Shown here: piece by piece, positions 35,592-44,267 of the stretch
Numbering within the stretch: the stretch's first letter is position 1
How the letters are laid out: each line of letters starts with the position of its first letter
Source: Thiohalocapsa sp963704155
Lineage (GTDB): Bacteria > Pseudomonadota > Gammaproteobacteria > Chromatiales > Chromatiaceae
NCBI GenBank assembly: GCA_963704155.1
Contig: CAVPHF010000005.1
Span: forward strand, 116,530-180,529
Reading direction: 5' to 3'
DNA length: 64,000 bases
The notes under the pieces: generated by a model
The model's input: only the letters and a program-made list of their open reading frames with translations
Databases searched by the model: none
What the model was told of the DNA's origin: nothing
Position numbers and translations under genes: made by a program

Positions 35592-36338
35592 ATGACGCTG
35601 CGTCCACTCTGGATTGCCGGACGCTTCCTGTCCCGGCTGCCTTTCCCTGATCCTGGTCCGGTCGAGCCGCAGGAGACCGGGCAGTCCGTGCCCTGGTACC
35701 CGTTCATTGGGCTGTGCATGGGATTGCTCGCCAGTCTGGCCGCGGTTGCACTCGCGCTTATGGGCACCGATCCCGATGTCGCAGCGGCACTGACGCTTGC
35801 CGTCTGGGTTTGGTCGAGCGGCGCCATCCACCTGGATGGATTGGCCGATACTGCCGATGCCTGGGTCGGTGGACTTGGCAGCCGCGAGCGCACCTTGGAG
35901 ATCATGAAGGACCCGAGGAGCGGTCCAGCGGCCGTGACGACGCTGGTGTTGGTGCTGATCGCCAAGTGGGCCGCGATCAAGGCGCTGATCGTGGCCGGCG
36001 CTCCTTGGCTGTTACTCGCCATCCCCATGCTCAGCCGGGCGGGAATGCTGCTCCTCCTGCTCACCACGCCCTATGCCCGCGCGCAAGGCATGGCGATGGA
36101 TCAGTCCAGAGAGCTGCCACGCCGTAGGACCCAAATCGCGGTTATGATCGCCATAGGCGGCACACTCCTGCTCGCCGGTTGGTATGGCCTGGCGATGCTC
36201 ATAGCCGGGCTCGCTGTCTTCGTGATCGGGCGTTGGGCCATGCTCCAGCGCATCTCGGGCTTCACCGGTGACACGGCCGGCGCCTTGGTCGAGCTGGCAG
36301 AGACACTGGTGCTTGTGGTTTGCGTCATCCTGATGTGA
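35592..36338 (+). CDS. cobS: Adenosylcobinamide-GDP ribazoletransferase (cobalamin synthase)
   Basis: A 248-residue membrane protein with RPLWIAGRFLSRLPFPDPGP, SVPWYPFIGLCMGLLASLAA, the acidic active-site motif IHLDGLADTADAWVGGLGSR, LEIMKDPRSGPAAVTTLVLV and LSRAGMLLLLLTTPYARAQG. It joins adenosylcobinamide-GDP (from CobU) to alpha-ribazole or its phosphate (from CobT), completing cobalamin. It lies 204 bases after cobC in the same direction and is the last gene of the B12 locus. Confidence 0.95.
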   Translation: MTLRPLWIAGRFLSRLPFPDPGPVEPQETGQSVPWYPFIGLCMGLLASLAAVALALMGTDPDVAAALTLAVWVWSSGAIHLDGLADTADAWVGGLGSRERTLEIMKDPRSGPAAVTTLVLVLIAKWAAIKALIVAGAPWLLLAIPMLSRAGMLLLLLTTPYARAQGMAMDQSRELPRRRTQIAVMIAIGGTLLLAGWYGLAMLIAGLAVFVIGRWAMLQRISGFTGDTAGALVELAETLVLVVCVILM

Positions 36339-37251
36339 CCGATGCGCCGGGGCTTCGCTGGCGGCCGACAAGGCCTTTCTCGTCAGTGCGCCGAGCAGCA
36401 GTTGTGCGCCACATCAGGGCTCAGCCGCGCCGCCGGATCCTCGCCGACCGCGCTGCCGAACGCGCCTCATGGGTGTCAATCCCGAACAGCACCAGCCCAA
36501 CCTAGCCGAACATCGGAACATAGGTGCCGGGTTGCGTTAGGTTCGCCATCGCGCCGAGTGCGACGAGCGGCGTTTTTCGCTGGCCCACGTCCTTGAGCGG
36601 TGCTTCGAGGCTGTCGAGACCGACAAAGGGATAGCTCAGCGGAAGACGTCTGTTTGCGTTTCCCTGTGGTCAGGGCACGCAGCCTTGGCTTGGGCTTCGG
36701 CGAACCCGCGCTCTACCGCATTGCAGTCGGGGGATCTCGACGAGCGCACGGCGGAGGATGTTGGCGATGCCCAGGCCGAGGCGCGGAATTCGGAAGCCAC
36801 ACTTCTGCTGCTGCGCGTCAGGGATCAGGCAGGCTTGAGCGGCGCTCCGGATGCACTCTACGGACTGCATCTCGCCATCCTCTCCGTCGAGCTGCTTTCG
36901 CGGCCGGACGAAACGCGATGGTCAACGCCGACCGACCTCGGCGGAAATCCACGCCAAAGGTTTGTTACGCCTCGGCAATTCCCAACGAACGGAAGCTCGA
37001 CCTTGACAGTGCCGGCGATGTCCATCGACAGCCTGCTGCAGCGGAGCCGGGACATGTATTCAATGTCCCGCTTTTTTGGCCCCGAGGATGCCTTCTGCAA
37101 CAAACGCTTCAAGTTGGCCGACGTGGAACTGGTCGAATAGGCTGATGCTTCGATCAAGATCATTTCGCGCACCTCCCGGCTTCGCGTGAGACCTCGTCTT
37201 TCTTGGTTGATCGATCCGTCCCCCCACGCCGCGCCCTGAACGCTGCAATGC

Positions 37252-37414
37252 TTAGGCGATTTCTGTCAAATCTCGTCCCAGCTGACTTGTCTTGAGGCCC
37301 GCCTTCTGTGTCGCACCGGCAGTCACATAGCTCCGCTATGCTCCTGCCGGTGCTCCTTGAAGGCGCACCTCAATCCGGCGTCGTCTGCTACGAGATTTTC
37401 CGGCAATCGCCTAA
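37252..37414. mobile_element. Palindromic MITE-like element, 163 bp
   Basis: The ends TTAGGCGATTTCTGTCAAAT and ATTTTCCGGCAATCGCCTAA are imperfect inverted repeats of about 25 bases with TCTCGT/ACGAGA inside. The interior is also near-palindromic: CACCGGCAGTCACATAGC pairs with GCTATGCTCCTGCCGGTG around a TCC centre. TA at both tips would fit a TA target duplication as for IS630/mariner-type elements. There is no coding capacity. A solo end is at 13982-14003. Confidence 0.75.
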
Positions 37415-37700
37415 AGCGGGCGCCGCCTTGGCTAACAGGGCCGTGATGAACAAACCGTGGCACGGCTGCGCTCACGCGCTGCCGGCCATGGCATCTCGAC
37501 GGCGTCGCAGCAGGCACCGGAAAAGGGGCCGCAGGCGGGGGTGCCTTCATTGATGCACAGCTGGTCGCGGGGTCGATTTTTCACGCCGTGACACGGAGCG
37601 AAACAGGCTGTAGACACCCGCGAGGCAGCCTGATGGGACCTCGGCAACCAAGATCAGGCTGGTTCTTCGCGGGGATCGTTTCGGGCTTGCGTTCTACGAA

Positions 37701-37727
37701 TGCAATGCATAGAGTGCAGTCATTGCA
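37701..37727. promoter_or_regulatory. Inverted repeat, probable operator of the FitAB-type pair
   Basis: TGCAATG (37701-37707) and CATTGCA (37721-37727) are a perfect 7-bp inverted repeat 13 bases apart, 24 bases before the antitoxin ATG. FitAB/VapBC complexes bind such palindromes to repress themselves. A TATGAT (37734-37739) just downstream could be the -10. Confidence 0.55.
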
Positions 37728-37750
37728 TACAAGTATGATCGAGAAACAGC

Positions 37751-38002
37751 ATGGCCATGCTCACCGTTAGAAACCTGGATGACGCGATCAAGTCTCAACT
37801 TCGCATCAAAGCCGCTCAGCACGGTTGCTCGATGGAAGAGGAAGCGCGGCGAATCTTGCGTGAGGCTCTGCTCCCCGAGGATCAGCGAACGGGTCTGGGC
37901 ACCCGTCTTCACCACCAAATAGTAGAACTGTCCGGTGGCGCCGAACTGGAACTGCCGGCTCGGAGCCTGCCCCGATCAGCCCCTTTCGCAGAAGACGATT
38001 GA
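37751..38002 (+). CDS. FitA/VapB-type ribbon-helix-helix antitoxin
   Basis: An 83-residue protein: MAMLTVRNLDDAIKSQLRIK forms the N-terminal ribbon-helix, and AAQHGCSMEEEARRILREAL completes the DNA-binding domain in the FitA pattern; the acidic C-terminal tail is toxin-binding. The PIN toxin starts four bases after its stop. Autoregulation through the inverted repeat at 37701-37727 is likely. Confidence 0.87.
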   Translation: MAMLTVRNLDDAIKSQLRIKAAQHGCSMEEEARRILREALLPEDQRTGLGTRLHHQIVELSGGAELELPARSLPRSAPFAEDD

Positions 38003-38005
38003 TCC

Positions 38006-38443
38006 ATGTTCCTGTTGGATACCAATGTCATCTCCGAATGGATGAAGCCGTCTCCCGATCGGCACGTCATTGCATGGTTGGACGCTCAGCCAGCCAAACA
38101 CCTTTATCTGCCTGCCGTTGCCAAGGCGGAGATCGAATCGGGTATCGCTTTGTTACCAGACGGTAAGCGCAAAATCGCTTTGCAGCGGGCGGCACAGGTC
38201 GTCATCCAAGCGTTTTCGTCGCGTTGCCTGGCACTGGATTGCGCTACCACAGTCGCCTACGCCGAGATTCAGTCCCAGTCCAAGATCGCTGGTCGTCCGA
38301 TGTCTGTGGAGGATGCTCAGATCGCGGCGATTGCTTACGGGAACTCGCTGGCGTTGGTCACTCGAAATGTCGCGGATTTCGACTTCCTAACCGATTTACA
38401 GCTGCTCAATCCTTGGCAAGATGATCGCACGCAGCCAAGCTGA
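38006..38443 (+). CDS. FitB/VapC-type PIN-domain toxin
   Basis: A 145-residue PIN protein: MFLLDTNVISEWMKPSPD with Asp5, AVAKAEIESGIALLPDGKRK with the central Glu, RPMSVEDAQIAAIAYGNSLA with the third acidic site and LVTRNVADFDFL with the C-terminal Asp. All four acidic positions are present, so ribonuclease activity is plausible. It forms an operon with the preceding FitA-like gene. Confidence 0.9.
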   Translation: MFLLDTNVISEWMKPSPDRHVIAWLDAQPAKHLYLPAVAKAEIESGIALLPDGKRKIALQRAAQVVIQAFSSRCLALDCATTVAYAEIQSQSKIAGRPMSVEDAQIAAIAYGNSLALVTRNVADFDFLTDLQLLNPWQDDRTQPS

Positions 38444-38606
38444 TGTTGCTGCCATTTGCACCATCAGTTCCCCATGGGAGGCCGCAACTTGGACGTAGTT
38501 AGAGTCCTTTGCTAGCCCGATCGCGGAATGGCTTCCTGGCGCCGCAGATTTTTGCCTTGTCGAACAGGGCTTAGACAAGCGTTTGAACAACAGTGAGGCC
38601 CCGAAG

Positions 38607-39050
38607 ATGCTCGGACTGGTCTTGACAGCCGTACTCCTTGTCGCCGCTAACGTTGCGATTCACGCCTTCGGAACCACCGCTTGGCTCCGTCACTTGATGC
38701 GTCGCTACGCCGGTCCCGACGGCAACTTCAAGGCCCATGCGGCGCTGCCGGCGGTGACCTTTACCGCGCTTGTCTTGCTGCTTTTGCATATGTTCGAGGT
38801 CGTGTTGTGGGCACTGGCATACCTGCCGGTATTGCCCGGCGATCACCTGGCTACCTTCGAGAAGGCGACCTATTTCTCCGTCGTGACCTTCACCACCCTG
38901 GGGTATGGCGACATCACACTTGTCGATCACGATTGGCGCCTGTTGAGCGGTATCTAGGCGCTGTTCGGCGTTGTCTTGATCGGTTGGTCGACGGCGCTGT
39001 TGTTTCTGATCGTGCAACGGAGTTGGCAGGGCATCACCCAGGGTCTGTAG
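38607..39050 (+). pseudogene. Two-TM potassium channel (ion_trans_2), interrupted by an amber codon
   Basis: The frame encodes a first membrane helix (LGLVLTAVLLVAANVAIHAF), a second (LPAVTFTALVLLLLHMFEVV), a pore with selectivity filter TTLGYGDIT, and then stops at TAG 38955-38957 right after DWRLLSGI. The same frame continues past the TAG with ALFGVVLIGWSTALLFLIVQ, the expected last pore-lining helix, to TAG 39048-39050. A Glu codon GAG changed to TAG explains the break. The final TAG coincides with the left tip of a MITE-like element. Either a pseudogene or an amber read-through case. Confidence 0.8.
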
Positions 39051-39213
39051 GAGCCTGTCCGACTTAGGCTGGCCTACTGCGGAAGAGCGGATGCCGGCCC
39101 AATTTTCCCCGCGATCTCGTCAAATAGAGTCGACTATTCTCCTCGATCGCGGGAAAAATTGGTCTCGACCCCGCTGTCCCTCGCTACGGCCCCCTAAGCC
39201 GGACAGGCTCCTA
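39048..39213. mobile_element. Palindromic MITE-like element, 166 bp
   Basis: The ends TAGGAGCCTGTCCGACTTAG (39048-39067) and CTAAGCCGGACAGGCTCCTA (39194-39213) are inverted repeats matching at 19 of 20 positions. The middle contains a second palindrome, CCAATTTTCCCCGCGATC against GATCGCGGGAAAAATTGG. TA at both outer tips suggests TA target duplication. It separates the broken channel gene from the antiporter gene and supplies the channel stop codon. No coding capacity. Confidence 0.85.
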
Positions 39214-39235
39214 AACGCAGCATGAGGATCTTCGA

Positions 39236-40492
39236 ATGCACACCTTTCTGACCGTCGCCGCCATTTTGGGGCTGACGGCGCTGTTCAGCTACGTCAACGA
39301 GCGGTTCCTGCACCTGCAGCAGACCATCGGTCTGATGGTTCTGGCCCTGGTCTTCACGCTGCTGCTGATGGCCCTGAACACGCTGGGGCTAACCGATGCC
39401 TTCGCCAGGGAACAGGCCTTCGTTACGCAGCTTGCGCTGAACGAGACCCTGCTCAACGGCGTGCTGTGTTTCATGCTGTTCGCCGGCAGCATCAATGTGA
39501 AGATCCGCATCCTGGGCGAAGAGAAGTGGGTCATCCTAACTCTGGCCATCGGCGCCACGCTGATCGGCGCGGTGCTGACGGGGCTGGCCATCTGGTGGCT
39601 GCTGGGCCTGCTCGGGGTCGGCCTCGGACTGATCTTCGCCCTGGTCTTCGGCGCGTTGATCTCGCCGACCGACCCGATCGCCGCGCTGGCGATCCTCGGC
39701 AAGGTCGGGCTGCCGCCGCGTCTGGAGGCGATCGTCAACGGCGAGTCACTGTTCAACGACGGCGTTGGCGTCGTCATCTTCACCATCTGTCTGTCGGTCG
39801 CCCTCGGCACCCAGCAGCCGACGGCCATGGACGCGGTCATCATGTTTTTCCGCGAGGTTCTGGGCGGCATCGGTCTGGGACTGATCGCCGCCGCCCTGAT
39901 GCACCATTTGCTGGTCAATACCAGGGACTACGGCACCCATGTGCTGATCTCCTTGGCCGTCGTTGCCCTGGGCTACGGACTCGCCGAGCGCCTGGAGCTG
40001 TCGGGGCCGATCGCGATGGTCGTCACCGGGTTGGTGGTGGGCAACTTCAGCCTGCCGCGGCTGGTCGAGCAGCAACTCGCGCCGTTCGAGACCTTCTGGC
40101 AGGCGGTGGATGAAGTCCTCAACGCGATGCTGTTCGTGGTCATCGGTCTGCATATCGCGATCATGCCTGGCTCCGGCCTGGTGCCGACCGCGACCGTCGC
40201 CATCGCCGTCTGCCTGGCCGCGCGTTGGCTCAGCGTCAACCTGTCATTGAACGCCTTGTCGCTGGTTGGGGCGCTGAAGGCGGACCGGCTCGGTCTGACC
40301 AACCTGCTTACCTGGGGCGGACTGCGCGGCGGCCTGGCGGTGGCCATGGCCATGTCGCTGCCGGATAGTCCTGAGAAGACCTTGATCCTGCACATGACCT
40401 ACGGCGTGGTCGCCTTTTCCATCATCGTCCAAGGCCTGACCATCAGCCGGTTTTTCAAGGCCGATCAGCTCAATCGCCTGTTGGCGCAGTGA
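39236..40492 (+). CDS. CPA1-family Na+(K+)/H+ antiporter (NhaP type)
   Basis: A 418-residue protein with about twelve membrane helices. The CPA1 signatures are FGALISPTDPIAALAILGKV and EAIVNGESLFNDGVGVVIFT, which hold the ion-binding Asp residues (SPTDP and FNDG); GLRGGLAVAMAMSLP lies near the C-terminus. It exchanges cytoplasmic Na+ (or K+) for protons. It starts 22 bases after a MITE-like element that may have separated it from its old promoter. Seven bases before the patatin-like gene; probably one operon. Confidence 0.93.
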   Translation: MHTFLTVAAILGLTALFSYVNERFLHLQQTIGLMVLALVFTLLLMALNTLGLTDAFAREQAFVTQLALNETLLNGVLCFMLFAGSINVKIRILGEEKWVILTLAIGATLIGAVLTGLAIWWLLGLLGVGLGLIFALVFGALISPTDPIAALAILGKVGLPPRLEAIVNGESLFNDGVGVVIFTICLSVALGTQQPTAMDAVIMFFREVLGGIGLGLIAAALMHHLLVNTRDYGTHVLISLAVVALGYGLAERLELSGPIAMVVTGLVVGNFSLPRLVEQQLAPFETFWQAVDEVLNAMLFVVIGLHIAIMPGSGLVPTATVAIAVCLAARWLSVNLSLNALSLVGALKADRLGLTNLLTWGGLRGGLAVAMAMSLPDSPEKTLILHMTYGVVAFSIIVQGLTISRFFKADQLNRLLAQ

Positions 40493-40499
40493 GGCGGTC

Positions 40500-41867
40500 G
40501 TGTTGAAGATTCTCCCATTCGGCTTGGTCTTACTGACACTTGCCGGCTGCGCCTCCTACGGCGTGGTCGACAATACCCGCCAGACGGGGCCAGGGCCGGG
40601 GGCGGGAACGGGTTCGGCCGACAGCTACTCGATCCGCGGCGGCGGAGGCAACCATTGGGGCTCGGAGGACATCGGACTGTTGCTGGCCTTTTCCGGCGGC
40701 GGTACGCGAGCCGCCGCCCTCGCCTACGGTGTCTTGCAAGAGTTGCGCGATACGACGGTCGTCGTCGACGGACGCGAGCGAAGGCTGCTCGACGAGATCG
40801 ACCTCGTCAGCTCGGTGTCCGGCGGCAGCTTCACGTCCGCCTACTACGCCCTCTACGGCGACCGCATCTTTGAGGACTTCGAGGACGCGTTCCTAAAGCG
40901 GAACGTCCAGGGCCAGTTGATCCGAGGACTGCTGAACCCGCTGGAATGGTTTGCCTCCACCGGGCGCACCGAGATGGCCGTCAAGCTCTACCAGCGCGAG
41001 GTGTTTGACGGGGCGACCTTCCGCGACATGCAACGCGCGGGCAGTCCACTGACGCTGATCAACGCCTCGGACCTCGGGTACGGCGTGCGATTTTCTTTCG
41101 TTCAGGAGTACTTCAACCTGCTGTGCTCCGACATCTCCGACTTCCCGGTGGCGCGCGCGGTCACCGCCTCGTCCGCGGTGCCGGTGCTGTTCAACCCGGT
41201 GGTGCTGGAGAATTATCAAGACTGCAAACAGACCAAACCCGATTGGCTCAAGGCCGCCGAGGAACGCGCGCTCGGCGACCCGGACATGACGCGGGTGGTC
41301 AGCGGGCTGAACAGCTATTTCAAGCAGGACGGTCGCCAGTATGCCCACTTTGTCGACGGTGGCATCACCGACAACCTGGGCCTGCGGGCGATCTACGAGA
41401 TCGTCGAGGTGTCGGGCGGCATCGACACCTTCGTTCGTAAGCTCGACCGTAAACCCGCGCGTCACCTGGTCGTTATCTCCGTCAACGCCTCCACCGACCC
41501 GGAGCCGGAGATGGACATCAGCAACAAGCAGCCGTCCTTGGGCGAAACCATCGGCGCCGTGACCGATGCGCAACTGCACCTCTACAACACGGCGACCCTG
41601 GAGCTGATGAACACAAGTGTCCAGCGCTGGGCAAGGGACCTAGCAACACCCGGCGCACCCGTCAGCCCCTACTTCATCCAGCTCGGCTTCCGCGACATCA
41701 AGCAGCCCGAACAGCGAAAGTTTTTCAATCAGGTACCGACCAGCTTCTCACTGACCGACGAGCAGGTGGACAAGCTGGTTACAGCGGGCCGCGAGATATT
41801 GCGCGGCAATCCAGACTATCAGCGGTTCATCGCGGGTCTGGGTGGTGCGCGGACGACGCGCAGATGA
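40500..41867 (+). CDS. Patatin-like phospholipase, lipoprotein
   Basis: A 455-residue protein with a lipoprotein signal: LPFGLVLLTLAGC puts the lipidated Cys about 16 residues from the GTG start. The patatin motifs follow: the oxyanion loop SGGGTRAAALAYG, the nucleophile elbow SSVSGGSFTSAY (Ser in G-x-S-x-G-like context) and the catalytic Asp in HFVDGGITDNLGLRAIYEIV. It is probably an outer-membrane or periplasmic lipid acyl hydrolase. It lies seven bases after the antiporter and nine bases before the FUSC gene. Confidence 0.88.
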   Translation: MLKILPFGLVLLTLAGCASYGVVDNTRQTGPGPGAGTGSADSYSIRGGGGNHWGSEDIGLLLAFSGGGTRAAALAYGVLQELRDTTVVVDGRERRLLDEIDLVSSVSGGSFTSAYYALYGDRIFEDFEDAFLKRNVQGQLIRGLLNPLEWFASTGRTEMAVKLYQREVFDGATFRDMQRAGSPLTLINASDLGYGVRFSFVQEYFNLLCSDISDFPVARAVTASSAVPVLFNPVVLENYQDCKQTKPDWLKAAEERALGDPDMTRVVSGLNSYFKQDGRQYAHFVDGGITDNLGLRAIYEIVEVSGGIDTFVRKLDRKPARHLVVISVNASTDPEPEMDISNKQPSLGETIGAVTDAQLHLYNTATLELMNTSVQRWARDLATPGAPVSPYFIQLGFRDIKQPEQRKFFNQVPTSFSLTDEQVDKLVTAGREILRGNPDYQRFIAGLGGARTTRR

Positions 41868-41876
41868 CGATGCTAA

Positions 41877-43001
41877 GTGCGCACCAAAGAAGCCATCAAG
41901 ACCGCCCTGGCGATGACCATCGCCTACGGCATCGCCCTGGCGATGGATTGGGACAAACCCATGTGGGCGGGCTTCGCGGTGGCCTTCATCAGCCTCTCCA
42001 CGGTGGGTCAGTCCCTGAACAAGGGCGCGATGCGCATGCTGGGCACTCTGTTCGCCGTGGTCGTGTCGCTGACCATTCTGAGTCTGTTCCCGCAAGACCG
42101 TTGGGGCCTTATGGCGGCCCTGTCGGTCTTTGTCGGCCTGTGCACCTACCTGATGGGTGGTGGGCGACGCCAGTACTTCTGGAACGTGGCCGGTTTCGTC
42201 ACCGCCATCATCTGCCTGGAGGCGTCGGGCACCAGCTCGGAGGACGCCTTCAACATCGCGTTGCTGCGCGCCGAGGAGACCGGCCTGGGCATCCTGGTCT
42301 ACAGCCTGGTCGCGATCCTGCTCTGGCCCACTAATACCCGCAACGACCTGGAGCGGGCCAACCGGGCCCTGGACGCAACGCAGCACGCCCTGTTTGGACG
42401 CTATCGCCAGCTCATTGAAGGCGAAGGCAGCGCGGAGGATTCGGACCCTCTGCGGATGCAGGAGGTCGAGCAGTTCGGCCAGTTTAATCAGGCCCTTGCC
42501 GCGGCGCAGACCGACACCTACGAGGTTCACGAGGTGCGCCGCCAGTGGCTGCTGGTGCAGCACCAGCGCCAGGAACTGATGGAGACGCTGGAGCGCTGGC
42601 GCGAGAGCATCGCGGAGATTCGCGGGCTCGATCTGCGGGCGTTGATGCCGAACATCGTCGCGGTGGGCGATGAGGTGGAACGACGCTTCCAGCAGATCGG
42701 CCAGATGCTCGACGGCACGCCGCCCAAGGATTCGCCTGAGATGCTGGATATCGCGACGAACAAAGAGGCGGTGCGCGGCCTGTCGCATTTCGAGACCGCC
42801 GCCTTGGCGGTCGCGCGCACGCAAATGCTGCGCATCGAGGAGACCCTGAACAAGGCCGCCGACGGCGAGTTCACGGAGCGCGACGCCGAACATTTCTACC
42901 GCCTGCTCGAGGCCTACCGCGGCCTTTCGGAGGCGACCGTCGCCTACACCGCGTCAGCCGATGGGATCGACTGGATCGGGTGGCGCGAGGCGCGGTTCTA
43001 A
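41877..43001 (+). CDS. FUSC-family (aromatic acid exporter-like) membrane protein
   Basis: A 374-residue protein starting at a GTG. Residues 1-160 contain about six membrane helices (AIKTALAMTIAYGIALAMDW, MWAGFAVAFISLSTVGQSLN, LMAALSVFVGLCTYLMGGG), matching the first half of AaeB/FUSC proteins. The remaining 210 residues are a soluble helical domain. Full-length AaeB-type pumps are nearly twice as long with a second membrane block, so this is a half-size member. The partner periplasmic HlyD protein usually lies nearby; none does here, though one is encoded at 62114. Confidence 0.8.
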   Translation: MRTKEAIKTALAMTIAYGIALAMDWDKPMWAGFAVAFISLSTVGQSLNKGAMRMLGTLFAVVVSLTILSLFPQDRWGLMAALSVFVGLCTYLMGGGRRQYFWNVAGFVTAIICLEASGTSSEDAFNIALLRAEETGLGILVYSLVAILLWPTNTRNDLERANRALDATQHALFGRYRQLIEGEGSAEDSDPLRMQEVEQFGQFNQALAAAQTDTYEVHEVRRQWLLVQHQRQELMETLERWRESIAEIRGLDLRALMPNIVAVGDEVERRFQQIGQMLDGTPPKDSPEMLDIATNKEAVRGLSHFETAALAVARTQMLRIEETLNKAADGEFTERDAEHFYRLLEAYRGLSEATVAYTASADGIDWIGWREARF

Positions 43002-43021
43002 CTATTGGTTGGCGGAGCGTA

Positions 43022-43246
43022 ATCGGGGTCGGGGTCGGGGTCGCTATCGGAATCGGAATCGGAATCGGAATCGGAGTGCGAGGCCTTGTCCGCCGACGAC
43101 AACAATCAGTAGAAGGTACTGCTCGATCGCATTGTGGCCACGCTGAAGAAGCGCGGACAGCGTGGCCAAGCGGTCCACGAGGGGCTTGGTGAATACAGGG
43201 GCAGTCAGTTCGATAGCGATACCGATACCGATACCGATACCGATTG
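43022..43246. repeat. Paired inverted hexanucleotide arrays around a perfect hairpin
   Basis: Left array 43022-43076 has CGGGGT units followed by four CGGAAT units. Right array 43210-43246 has GATACC repeated four times. Read on the opposite strand the right array is GGTATC repeats, pairing with the left array at one mismatch per hexamer. Between them TGGCCACGCTG (43135-43145) and CAGCGTGGCCA (43158-43168) form a perfect 11-bp stem with a 12-base loop. Frames crossing it give only GIGIGI or RFRFRF strings, so it is not coding as read. Confidence 0.8.
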
Positions 43247-43318
43247 GCTGGCTAACGACACCCAAGCCGATACGCTGTTCAACATATTCTTGCCGCGGTA
43301 CCAAACAATAGAATCATG

Positions 43319-43596
43319 ATGCAACTCACACCAAGCGAACTGGCCATCGGCGACGTGTACTCTCCGCCGACCTCGACGGCCGCATCACGGTCGACCCCGA
43401 CCTCTGCAACGGTCGGCCTACGATTCGTGGACTCCGGATTACGGTGGAAACCGTGCTCGGATTCTTGAGCGCGGGAGAGTCAAGGGACGACATCCTCAAG
43501 CAGTACCCCTCTTTGGAGGCGGCCGATATCGACGCCTGCCTGCGTTTTGCAGCCAACATGATGGCCCATCGCTATACCCTTCGGCCTGTTGCTTGA
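43319..43596 (+). pseudogene. DUF433 antitoxin gene, frameshifted near the start
   Basis: A typical DUF433 body (GRITVDPDLCNGRPTIRGLR, ITVETVLGFLSAGESRDDIL, KQYPSLEAADIDACLRFAAN) ends at TGA 43594-43596, but it has no start codon in its own frame. The only ATG (43316 or 43319) opens MQLTPSELAIGDVY in the neighbouring frame. A one-base loss at about 43360 would join the two. The stop overlaps the next ATG (TGATG), as in intact modules. Confidence 0.7.
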
Positions 43597-43942
43597 TGGC
43601 GCTTTCTGTTTGACGTCAACCTGCCGTACCGTTTCTCCCTCTGGGCAGGCGATGACTTCGTCCATGCCAAAGACCTGGGAGAGCGCTGGAGCGATTCCGA
43701 GCTTTGGGCCTATGCTCGCTCCCAAGATCTTGTAATCGTTTCCAAAGATGCGGATTTCTCCGACCGCATCCTCGTTAGCCAACTGCCGCCACGCGTGGTC
43801 CACATCCGGCTCGGAAACATGAAGATGCGGGACTTTCACCGGCTGATGGGCTGATGCGCAAGCATTGGCCGCAAATCGGCGAATTATCCAAAAAAACCGG
43901 CTCGTGAGCGTCTACGGCGACAGAGTCGAAACCATTGCGTAG
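43596..43942 (+). pseudogene. DUF5615 PIN-like toxin gene with several frameshifts
   Basis: The family text FDVNLPYRFSLWAGDDFVHA, KDLGERWSDSELWAYARSQD, LVIVSKDADFSDRILVSQLP and RVVHIRLGNMKMRDFHRLMG is clear, but the ATG at 43596 runs into a stop after six codons because of one extra T in CTTTCTG. The tail MRKHWPQIGELSKK and then NRLVSVYGDRVETIA lie in two further frames. At least three indels in 350 bases mark true decay and not random reading error. Confidence 0.72.
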
Positions 43943-44267
43943 AGCAAAGGGTCAGCCTGTCAAGGGTTCGAGCGGCTGTGCGAGCAGCATGGCCCCGAAA
44001 GAATGGGTCGGTAGTAGGCGTTCGGGACCGGGGCGGCAGGTGGTTAACGCGTAGCATCCCGCCATCGCTGGTTGCGTCCAAGCGGCGGGATGCGCTGCGC
44101 TTTCCTGCCCTACGGCCCTGCGGGATTCTCAGGCTCAACGTCGCGAGCCAATCGTCCGTTCCCCGACCCAGAGCGCTTGTTACCAGGGGTGCCCGGAATG
44201 ACCGGTGATGAGTCGCTGCTGCCGGTCACTGGATCTCCGTATCAGGGTTGGCGAAAAACGGACGTAA
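43943..44267. other. Non-coding stretch
   Basis: About 325 bases between the decayed TA pair and the porin remnant. Short frames on both strands have no start signal or recognisable domain. I see no promoter, hairpin terminator or repeat that can be supported. Confidence 0.5.

Larger units (their letters stand above)
36339..37740. other. Gene-poor, decayed region downstream of the B12 locus
   Basis: About 1.4 kb without a supported gene. Several short open frames exist on both strands, but none shows a start with ribosome site, a recognisable domain or consistent protein composition. Minus-strand frames near 36480-36640 read like remnants of a coding region broken by stops. A palindromic MITE-like element sits at 37252-37414. 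The region looks like the junction between the conserved locus and accessory DNA. Confidence 0.55.

Noticed and set aside
36600..37145. 181-codon open frame in the gene-poor region
   Set aside because: Arg/Gly-rich composition, no ribosome site, competing frames of equal length on both strands and no recognisable domain.
43022..43246. CRISPR array
   Set aside because: The units are tandem hexamers without spacers and no cas genes are present; it is a simple-sequence structure.
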